Positions 1 to 5,464 of a stretch of 7,028 bases of DNA are shown here, piece by piece (within the stretch, counting starts at the first letter, position 1; every line of letters starts with the position of its first letter). The position numbers and the translations under genes are program-made. The DNA comes from Lachnospiraceae bacterium (GTDB lineage Bacteria; Bacillota; Clostridia; Lachnospirales; Lachnospiraceae): NCBI GenBank assembly GCA_024695225.1, contig JAILIO010000076.1, positions 1-7,028 on the forward strand, in the 5' to 3' direction. The notes under the pieces were generated by a model. The model saw nothing but the letters and a program-made list of their open reading frames with translations, was not told the DNA's origin and ran no database searches.

Positions 1-1426
1 TGGAGAGGTGATATGCGCCAGGAACTGCCACAAGTCGGTCTTTCACGCCATAGAACTTGGCAGGCTTAAAGCCCACTGGATCATGCCCGAACGGATAAAT
101 GAATACGATATCTACGGCAGTCTCCCGGCTGAAAGGGTCAGGGAGGCTGTTTCTATGTATCCCGAAAGCAGGGCTGTTGTCATAACAAGTCCCACATATG
201 AAGGCGTTTTGTCGGACATAGAAAGCATCGCAGAGATCTGCCATTCCCATGGCATACCACTCATAGTGGACGAAGCCCACGGAGCCCATCTGGGCATTAT
301 TTCCAATGATGGACAGGAAACACATTCAGATAAAGGGTATTTATTTTTCCCGAAAGGAGCGGTGGAGGGAAAAGCAGATATCGTGATCCAGAGTCCCCAC
401 AAGACATTGTCTTCATTTACGCAGAGCGCCTGGATGCATCTGAATGGCCGGCTGGTTTCTCCGGAGGAGATAGAGAGACAGCTTGGGATCTTTGAGACCA
501 GCTCCCCCTCATATCCGCTTATGGCTTCTCTTGACAGGTGTACAGGGACCTTTCTGGAAAGGGGGGATCAGATCCTGGAGGGATGGCTTTCAAGGCTGGA
601 TCGGTTCTACAGAAGCGTAAAGGATCTGGATCCCGGTATTTTCAGGGTGTTCGGGACAGAACCTGACACTATGAAAGGATCTCATGCAGAGCAGGGAGAT
701 AAGGATGCCGGCCGGGATCAGAGACATGGGTATCCGGAAACCCTTGTATATCGGCGTGATCCGTCGAAGATACTGATTCGCAGCATGGATCGTAACTGGA
801 CCGGGAAGAGGGTGTACGACATACTGAGAGATGAGTTTGGGATACAGTGCGAAATGTCCTGCGGCATGAATGTTCTGGCAATGACAGGCCCGGGGGATAC
901 GGATGAGAGCCTTCAAAAGCTAACGGAAGCTCTCTGCGCTCTGTCTGTGAAAATACAAAACGAAAGAGAAGGGAACTTAGGCTCCGGGATCACAGGATAT
1001 GCCATGGATCAGACCGTGGACGTGAGGGCTGAGTCCATTAGGGGATGTGAAACTTTAAAGGAATCTGGGAACTCCGAGGAAATCGAATCATTCGAGGGAT
1101 ATGGGAGCCCCAAGGTTACCGAAACATTCAAGGGAGCTGAGAGCCCTGAAGGAATCGAAACCTCCGGGGAAAGCGTGTGCACCATTGCAGAAGCCCTTGA
1201 AGGATCCCGTGAGAATGTAAGCCTCTCCGGGGCAGCAGGGAGAGTCTCTGCGGAATACATATGGTGCTATCCTCCGGGGATCCCCATCCTGGTGCCGGGG
1301 GAAGTGGTCAGTGGATCACATATAAAAAGATTCCGGAGCCTCAGGGACTCCGGAACCGGTATTTATTATTCTTTTTCAGGAGATGACCCTGAGGTCATGT
1401 CCTGCCTGGTGGAACAAAACATCTGA
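1..1426 (+). CDS. Orn/Lys/Arg decarboxylase family protein, 5'-truncated by window edge
   Basis: A fold-type I pyridoxal-phosphate enzyme of the short (SpeA/YaaO-like) Orn/Lys/Arg decarboxylase family, expected to decarboxylate a basic amino acid to a polyamine or diamine in the cytoplasm. The frame is open from base 1 and the family motif NCHKS occurs within the first codons, so the GTG at 8 is not the true start; by family length about 80-90 residues are missing. Counting from codon 8-10 as residue 1, DEAHGAH (D88, H91) is the cofactor-binding segment and SPHKTLSS holds the Schiff-base lysine K132. The C-terminal domain is recognisable at 410-435, with YPPGIPILVPGE. Between these, residues 221-243 form a hydrophilic insert and about 316-404 form a Glu/Ser/Gly-rich insert with 12-residue repeats. 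Substrate cannot be told from sequence alone. The gene converges on the antiporter with 35 bases between stops and no plus-strand terminator is visible there. Confidence 0.9.
   Translation, partial: GEVICARNCHKSVFHAIELGRLKAHWIMPERINEYDIYGSLPAERVREAVSMYPESRAVVITSPTYEGVLSDIESIAEICHSHGIPLIVDEAHGAHLGIISNDGQETHSDKGYLFFPKGAVEGKADIVIQSPHKTLSSFTQSAWMHLNGRLVSPEEIERQLGIFETSSPSYPLMASLDRCTGTFLERGDQILEGWLSRLDRFYRSVKDLDPGIFRVFGTEPDTMKGSHAEQGDKDAGRDQRHGYPETLVYRRDPSKILIRSMDRNWTGKRVYDILRDEFGIQCEMSCGMNVLAMTGPGDTDESLQKLTEALCALSVKIQNEREGNLGSGITGYAMDQTVDVRAESIRGCETLKESGNSEEIESFEGYGSPKVTETFKGAESPEGIETSGESVCTIAEALEGSRENVSLSGAAGRVSAEYIWCYPPGIPILVPGEVVSGSHIKRFRSLRDSGTGIYYSFSGDDPEVMSCLVEQNI
1040..1219 (+). repeat. Degenerate 36-bp (12-residue) in-frame tandem repeats in the decarboxylase
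   Basis: Five consecutive 12-residue blocks can be stacked without gaps: RGCETLKESGNS, EEIESFEGYGSP, KVTETFKGAESP, EGIETSGESVCT and a weak IAEALEGSRENV. Shared positions are a Glu at block position 4, Ser/Thr at 5, Phe/Leu at 6 in the first three, Gly/Glu at 8 and Ser/Pro at the end. Blocks 2 and 3 are the clearest. They lie between the end of the PLP-domain helices and the YPPGIPILVPGE segment, where family members normally have only a short link. The DNA is more diverged than the protein pattern, which suggests an old expansion. The last block may be chance. Confidence 0.6.
1320..1355 (-). terminator. Rho-independent terminator for the antiporter gene, inside the decarboxylase CDS
   Basis: On the minus strand, TTCCGGAG (1355-1348) pairs perfectly with CTCCGGAA (1338-1331) across a 9-nt loop and is followed at once by TCTTTTTATAT (1330-1320). 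That is a stem of 8 bp plus a T-tract in the right place, 107 bases beyond the antiporter stop. On the plus strand the same hairpin is followed only after several bases by a looser T-rich stretch (1360-1377), and ending there would truncate the decarboxylase, so the minus-strand role is preferred. Confidence 0.6.
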
Positions 1427-1461
1427 AATATCCTGATATCTTAAAGCATCGGATACTGTAT

Positions 1462-3102
1462 TCAGGCGGCAGTTTTCTCTCCGAATTTTTTCTTCATAAG
1501 CATGCAGAAGCCTACCATAAGGATGATCCCCAAAGGCAGGGATACGACAGCGTTCTTTGAAAATCCGGCGATTATGTAGGTTATAAATGAGATCACCGCA
1601 CATGACATGGCGTAGGGCAGCTGTGTCGACACATGGTTCATGTGGTCTGACTGAGCGCCGGCGCTGGACATTATGGTGGTGTCGGAAATGGGAGAGCAGT
1701 GATCTCCGCAGACAGAACCTGCCATACATGCGGACATGGAGATTATCATCATGGTGTCATCCACGCCGTTGAAGATGCTGACCACAATGGGGATCAGTAT
1801 TCCAAAGGTTCCCCAGCTGGTGCCTGTGGCAAACGCCAGGAAACAGGCGATCAGGAAAATAATGGCGGGCAGGAAATTAAGTAAACCTGCAGCGCTGCTC
1901 TCAACAAGTCCTGCGACATATTCTTTTGCGCCGAGACTGTCTGTCATGGCCTTAAGGCTCCATGCAAAGGTGAGGATCAGAATGGCGGGAACCATTGATT
2001 TGAATCCCTCAGGGATGCATTCCATGCACTCGCGGAATGTCAGGACCTTCCTTATGAAGTATAGCAGGATGGTGAACACGAGACCAAAGAATGAGCCAAA
2101 GACAAGACCAACTGAAGCATCGCTCTGTGAAAAGGCATTTACGAAGCTTTCCCCGCTGAAGAATCCGCCGGTGTATATCATACCCAGGACACAGCAGGCG
2201 ATGAGGACCAGTACGGGAAGCACCAGATCATAAACTGTTCCCTTGGGGGAAACTTTTTCTTCGGATTCTTCCGCGTAGGGGTGATCGGGGGTTGTGAACA
2301 GGTCTCCCTTTTCTCTTGCATTTTTTTCATGTATGGCCATGGGACCGTAATCAAAATCCATAAGAACTATGGAGAACATCATTATTATGGTGAGCAGTGC
2401 ATAGAAATTGTAGGGTATGGTCTGAACAAAGAGAGATATTCCGTTTCTGCCTTCAACGAAGCCTGAAACCGCAGCAGCCCAAGAGCTGACAGGAGCTATT
2501 ATACAGATGGGGGCGGCTGTGGCGTCTATAAGGTATGCGAGCTTTGCTCTTGAAACCTTGAATTTGTCCGTTACGGGACGCATAACACTTCCCACGGTCA
2601 GACAGTTGAAATAATCATCGATAAAGATAAGCATTCCCAGGATGATGGTGGAGATCTGTGCCCCTATCCTGGACTTTATGTGCTGTGAGGCCCAGTTTCC
2701 AAAGGCTGCGGATCCCCCGGCTCTGTTCATCAGGGAAACCATGATGCCCAGCATGACCAGGAAACAAAGAATACCCACGTTGTATGAATCGCTCAGGCAT
2801 GTGATTATGCCGTCCACGAACATGTGGTTTATGGTGCCTTCGAAGCTGTACCCTGAATAGAGAACTGCACCTGCCAGGATACCTATGAACAGAGAGCTGT
2901 AAACCTCTTTTGTGATCAGAGCCAGAGCTATGGCTATGACCGGGGGCAGCAGGGCCCAAACTGTGTTGGTGACGGTTTCCGGAGTGGTGGTGATCTTACC
3001 TGCGATCATACATACGAACAGCAGTACGACCACTACTACATGTCGGATGTAGACCTTTCCGCGATTGTCTTTCAGCTTTTCTTCGTATTTGTTCTTACTC
3101 AC
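1462..3102 (-). CDS. nhaC: Na+/H+ antiporter, NhaC family
   Basis: A polytopic inner-membrane antiporter expected to exchange Na+ (possibly an organic acid or other cation) for H+. With the GTG start at 3102 it has 546 residues, with roughly a dozen hydrophobic segments. Family signatures are visible: IDDYFN at 161-166 followed by SVMRPVTDKFKVSRAKLAYL, GTSWGTFG at 427-434, and GDHCSPISDTT at 466-476, the ion-pathway motif typical of NhaC. A charged loop at about residues 258-290 separates two halves. The start was chosen because GGAGG (3116-3112) lies 9 nt upstream of this GTG; the ATG at 3111 directly abuts the GGAGG and the TTG at 3132 has no ribosome binding site. It has its own promoter at 3227-3199 and a terminator at 1355-1320, so it is probably monocistronic. 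Substrate is not certain: NhaC relatives include malate/lactate-coupled antiporters. Confidence 0.9.
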   Translation of the reverse strand: MSKNKYEEKLKDNRGKVYIRHVVVVVLLFVCMIAGKITTTPETVTNTVWALLPPVIAIALALITKEVYSSLFIGILAGAVLYSGYSFEGTINHMFVDGIITCLSDSYNVGILCFLVMLGIMVSLMNRAGGSAAFGNWASQHIKSRIGAQISTIILGMLIFIDDYFNCLTVGSVMRPVTDKFKVSRAKLAYLIDATAAPICIIAPVSSWAAAVSGFVEGRNGISLFVQTIPYNFYALLTIIMMFSIVLMDFDYGPMAIHEKNAREKGDLFTTPDHPYAEESEEKVSPKGTVYDLVLPVLVLIACCVLGMIYTGGFFSGESFVNAFSQSDASVGLVFGSFFGLVFTILLYFIRKVLTFRECMECIPEGFKSMVPAILILTFAWSLKAMTDSLGAKEYVAGLVESSAAGLLNFLPAIIFLIACFLAFATGTSWGTFGILIPIVVSIFNGVDDTMMIISMSACMAGSVCGDHCSPISDTTIMSSAGAQSDHMNHVSTQLPYAMSCAVISFITYIIAGFSKNAVVSLPLGIILMVGFCMLMKKKFGEKTAA

Positions 3103-3111
3103 TTTTTTCAT

Positions 3112-3116
3112 CCTCC
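3112..3116 (-). promoter_or_regulatory. Ribosome binding site deciding the antiporter start
   Basis: Minus-strand GGAGG ends directly against ATG 3111-3109 and sits 9 nt before GTG 3102-3100. The zero spacing makes the ATG unlikely and favours the GTG, which shortens the protein by 10 residues relative to the furthest upstream in-frame TTG (3132). Confidence 0.6.
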
Positions 3117-3198
3117 ATACGTTTTTATCCAATTGTACAATGCCGTTTTCAGAATCTTGTCCTTATTTTCAGGCATAACGATAAAACGAACGGAGAAC

Positions 3199-3227
3199 AT
3201 TTTACCACCATTGATAATAAGCGTCAA
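3199..3227 (-). promoter_or_regulatory. Sigma-A type promoter of the antiporter gene
   Basis: Minus strand: -35 TTGACG (3227-3222), 17-nt spacer, -10 TAAAAT (3204-3199). Both hexamers match consensus at 5 of 6 positions and the spacing is ideal. Transcription would begin near 3192, giving a leader of about 90 nt before GTG 3102. Confidence 0.7.
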
Positions 3228-3240
3228 AAAAAATTAGAAT
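3211..3240 (+). promoter_or_regulatory. Candidate rightward promoter toward deoC, overlapping the antiporter promoter
   Basis: Plus strand: TTGATA (3211-3216), 18-nt spacer, TAGAAT (3235-3240). Each hexamer matches at 5 of 6 positions. It shares DNA with the antiporter -35 box, so the polymerase could probably use only one at a time. It would give deoC a leader of about 215 nt. A weaker alternative nearer the gene is TTCCTT-N17-TTATAT (3291-3319). Confidence 0.4.
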
Positions 3241-3297
3241 TCCTGCATTTTTTATTTTATGTAAATGAGTATGCTGGAAAAATAAAAATATTCCTTC

Positions 3298-3337
3298 CAC
3301 TGTAAAGATGGTATTATATAGAACATAGTATACAGTG
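3298..3337. promoter_or_regulatory. Inverted repeat CACTGTA...TACAGTG, possible operator
   Basis: Perfect 7-bp inverted arms at 3298-3304 and 3331-3337 are separated by 26 nt; their centres are 33 bp apart, about three helical turns. The gap carries the AT-rich run TATTATATAG, which could be a -10 region. The arrangement would suit a regulator binding two half-sites around a promoter, but the regulator is unknown. Confidence 0.35.
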
Positions 3338-3461
3338 CAGATACAGAAAGATCCCGGACTGCCTGAAACATGCAGATGGATGATATGCTAAAGCGTATGA
3401 GATCGTTATATATGGAGAAACTGCCCCGGTAATTTATGACTCCGGGATGAAAGGAGAGGAA

Positions 3462-4118
3462 ATGGACATAAAAGAAATTCTTTCGAAGTGTGATCACACC
3501 CTGCTGAAACAGGAGAGTACCTGGGAAGATATAAAGGTGATATGTGATGATGCGGTGAAATACAGCACCGCGTCTGTTTGTATCCCTCCCTGTTATGTGA
3601 AGCAGGCCGCAGAGTATCTGGGAGGACGGATGAAGATAGCCACGGTCATCGGCTTTCCCAATGGCAATATGACCACTGAAGTTAAGGTCTTTGAGACTGA
3701 GGATGCCATACGAAACGGGGCTGACGAGATAGACATGGTGATAAATATAGGCTTCGTGAAAGCAGGTGAATATGACAAGGTGGCTCGTGAGATCGAAGAG
3801 ATCAGGAAAGTCTCGGAAGGACATATCCTGAAAGTGATAATAGAGACCTGTCTTCTCACGGATGATGAAAAGATCAAGCTCTGCGAGATCGTCACCCGGT
3901 CCGGGGCAGATTACATAAAGACTTCCACTGGATTCAGCACAGGCGGCGCCACATTTGAGGATGTAAAACTCATGAGAGCGCATGTGGGTGCAAATGTGGG
4001 AGTTAAGGCGTCAGGGGGAATAAGCACCATCGCCGATGCCGAGAAGTTTATAGAGCTTGGAGCCGGAAGGCTTGGCACATCCAGGATAGTGAAGCTTGTG
4101 AAAGAAGGGGAGAAGTGA
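3462..4118 (+). CDS. deoC: Deoxyribose-phosphate aldolase
   Basis: Class I aldolase that reversibly cleaves 2-deoxy-D-ribose 5-phosphate to acetaldehyde and D-glyceraldehyde 3-phosphate, the last step in using the sugar of deoxynucleosides; cytoplasmic. The 218-residue length is normal for the family. Catalytic residues fit the known DeoC layout: D91 in DEIDMVINIG, Schiff-base lysine K153 in YIKTSTGF, and K182 in VKASGGIST; DHTLLK near the N-terminus and IGFPNGNM at 63-70 are also typical. The start at 3462 is preferred over the in-frame ATG at 3447 because AGGAG (3452-3456) stands 5 nt before it and would lie inside the gene otherwise. No other deo genes (deoA, deoB, deoD, cdd) are in the window. 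A tandem repeat region and then the aldo/keto reductase follow on the same strand with no terminator between. Confidence 0.96.
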   Translation: MDIKEILSKCDHTLLKQESTWEDIKVICDDAVKYSTASVCIPPCYVKQAAEYLGGRMKIATVIGFPNGNMTTEVKVFETEDAIRNGADEIDMVINIGFVKAGEYDKVAREIEEIRKVSEGHILKVIIETCLLTDDEKIKLCEIVTRSGADYIKTSTGFSTGGATFEDVKLMRAHVGANVGVKASGGISTIADAEKFIELGAGRLGTSRIVKLVKEGEK

Positions 4119-4134
4119 ATCCGGACACGATGTG

Positions 4135-4248
4135 TGATACCGGCAAAGCAGCGAAGAAATGAAATAAAAATTTGATACAGACAAAGAAATAAAGAACCGA
4201 CAAGAACATTTGATACCGGCAAAGCAGCAAAGAACTGATATAAACATC
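4135..4248 (+). repeat. Three 38-bp tandem direct repeats between deoC and the reductase gene
   Basis: Units start at 4135, 4173 and 4211, each beginning TGATAC, with an exact 38-bp period and no gaps. Units 1 and 3 agree at 33 of 38 positions, sharing the 18-nt block TGATACCGGCAAAGCAGC; units 2 and 3 agree at 28 of 38. The strand is purine-rich, contains stop codons, and the period is not a multiple of three, so it is not coding. No hairpin is evident within a unit. Confidence 0.85.
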
Positions 4249-4287
4249 AAGTCTTGACAAAATGATATATGTAAACAGGAGGACAAC

Positions 4288-5280
4288 ATGTACAAAGCGA
4301 CAGAAAACAGATATTCAACCATGCCTTACAGGAGATGCGGCAAAAGCGGGCTTTTGCTCCCTGCGGTATCCCTGGGACTCTGGCATAATTTCGGAGACAC
4401 AGGGGTCTATTCCAATATGAAGGATATCATCTTCACAGCCTTTGACAACGGCATAACCCATTTCGATATTGCCAACAACTACGGACCGGAGCCCGGCAGC
4501 GCCGAGAGCAACTTTGGAAAGATAATGGCAGAGGATCTGAAGCCTTACCGGGATGAGATGATCATCAGCACAAAGGCCGGCTATGATATGTGGCCCGGCC
4601 CTTACGGAGACCACGGGAGCCGCAAATACCTGCTGGCCAGCCTTAACCAGAGCCTTCGCAGGCTGAAACTGGACTATGTGGACATTTTCTACCACCACAG
4701 AATGGACCCCGATACTCCTCTCGAGGAATCCATGGGAGCCCTGGATCAGGCAGTGAAGTCGGGCAAGGCCCTTTATGCGGGTATTTCAAATTATGACGGA
4801 CCTACAATGGAGAAGGCTGCAGCCATCCTGGAAAGGCTCAACTGCCCCTTTGTGATAAATCAGAACCGTTATTCCATATTTGACAGGACAATAGAAAAGA
4901 ACGGGCTTAAGAGCTCGGCAAAGAAGTGCGGAAAGGGGCTTATAACCTTCAGCCCCCTTGCCCAGGGTCTTTTGACTGACAGATATCTCCACGGGATCCC
5001 TGAGGACAGCAGGGTCCGCAAGGACGGCAGATTTCTTAAGGAAGATAACCTGACGGAACAGAAACTTTCACAGATAAAGGAACTGAATGCCATCGCGGAA
5101 AAGAGAGGGCAGACTTTGGCAGAGATGTCCCTTGCATGGCTCCTCAGTGACGATACAGTCACAAGCGTTCTTGTGGGCGCATCCAGGGCAGCACAGCTCC
5201 TGGACAATATCAAATGTATAAAGAATCTCTCATTTACGGATGAAGAGATAGCTGAGATAGACAGGATCAGCATGAACTGA
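4288..5280 (+). CDS. yghZ: Aldo/keto reductase, YghZ (L-glyceraldehyde 3-phosphate reductase)-like
   Basis: NAD(P)H-dependent (beta/alpha)8-barrel reductase, 330 residues, close to the family's usual length. It follows the E. coli YghZ/GpR pattern almost motif by motif: YRRCGKSGLLLPAVSLGLWH, NNYGPEPGSAESNFG, STKAGYDMWPGPYG, SRKYLLASL, FSPLAQGLLTDRYL and SVLVGASRAAQL. The catalytic tetrad is D60, Y65, K96 and H137 (YHHRMD). YghZ reduces L-glyceraldehyde 3-phosphate and also methylglyoxal, so those are the likeliest substrates; sequence alone does not settle this. AGGAGG (4277-4282) lies 5 nt before the ATG. It lies 169 bases after deoC, separated by the 38-bp repeats, with no intervening terminator, so co-transcription is plausible. 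A strong terminator follows. Together with DeoC, whose products are aldehydes, a detoxifying or side-product clearing role is inferred. Confidence 0.92.
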   Translation: MYKATENRYSTMPYRRCGKSGLLLPAVSLGLWHNFGDTGVYSNMKDIIFTAFDNGITHFDIANNYGPEPGSAESNFGKIMAEDLKPYRDEMIISTKAGYDMWPGPYGDHGSRKYLLASLNQSLRRLKLDYVDIFYHHRMDPDTPLEESMGALDQAVKSGKALYAGISNYDGPTMEKAAAILERLNCPFVINQNRYSIFDRTIEKNGLKSSAKKCGKGLITFSPLAQGLLTDRYLHGIPEDSRVRKDGRFLKEDNLTEQKLSQIKELNAIAEKRGQTLAEMSLAWLLSDDTVTSVLVGASRAAQLLDNIKCIKNLSFTDEEIAEIDRISMN

Positions 5281-5301
5281 AAAAATTTTTATAAATTTTT
5301 T

Positions 5302-5341
5302 TGCGGACCCCCATTTTTTTCATATGGGGGTCCGTATTTTT
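5302..5341 (+). terminator. Rho-independent terminator after the reductase gene
   Basis: A perfect 11-bp stem CGGACCCCCAT (5304-5314) / ATGGGGGTCCG (5324-5334) with a 9-nt loop, extended by a G-U and a T-A pair at the base, is followed by TATTTTTAT. It ends the deoC-reductase unit 23 bases after the stop. The other strand has an A-rich tract after the stem, so it should work in one direction only. Confidence 0.9.
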
Positions 5342-5464
5342 ATGCATAAGGGAAATAAAGACTGACGGATCCGTAAAAAAACGACATTTGAGAATAGTTT
5401 CCGGTCCCGGAGAAGGGACGTTACCGATAATGCACAGTTGTTTTGAACGAAAGGAGACAGGGAA
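5342..5464 (+). promoter_or_regulatory. Leader and probable promoter region of the secreted repeat protein
   Basis: No clear -35/-10 pair is visible. The best -10 is GATAAT (5426-5431), without a good -35 at 16-18 nt. Two symmetric elements stand out: a 10-bp palindrome ACGGATCCGT (5365-5374) and a hairpin GTCCC/GGGAC (5404-5408 and 5415-5419, 6-nt loop). The ribosome binding site AGGAG (5452-5456) is 8 nt before the ATG. Because the upstream gene ends in a strong terminator, a promoter must lie in this stretch. Confidence 0.4.

Larger units (their letters stand above)
3103..3461. other. Divergent intergenic control region between nhaC and deoC
   Basis: This stretch holds no convincing gene. 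From left to right it contains the antiporter ribosome binding site, a 10-bp palindrome ATTGTACAAT (3132-3141), the antiporter promoter, an overlapping rightward promoter candidate, an AT-rich tract (3228-3290), an inverted repeat CACTGTA/TACAGTG (3298-3337), a 20-codon open frame without a ribosome binding site (3370-3432), a weak hairpin CCCGG/CCGGG just before deoC, and the deoC ribosome binding site AGGAG (3452-3456). Confidence 0.6.

Noticed and set aside
8..10. GTG at base 8 as the decarboxylase start codon
   Set aside because: The upstream codons stay open and the conserved family motif is already present at the very start, so the real start lies before the window.
3370..3432. 20-codon open frame with five methionines in the deoC leader, a possible leader peptide
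   Set aside because: It follows a stop codon directly, has no ribosome binding site and no codon bias; an open frame this short is expected by chance.
3252..3983. 243-codon minus-strand open frame opposite deoC
   Set aside because: It lies antisense to a gene with all catalytic residues conserved, has no sensible domain, and is best explained as a shadow frame.
4135..4248. CRISPR array
   Set aside because: The 38-bp units are directly adjacent with no spacers and are too degenerate.
4254..4259. Perfect -35 hexamer TTGACA upstream of the reductase gene
   Set aside because: A 17-nt spacer would put the -10 on top of the ribosome binding site AGGAGG, and no TATAAT-like sequence is there.
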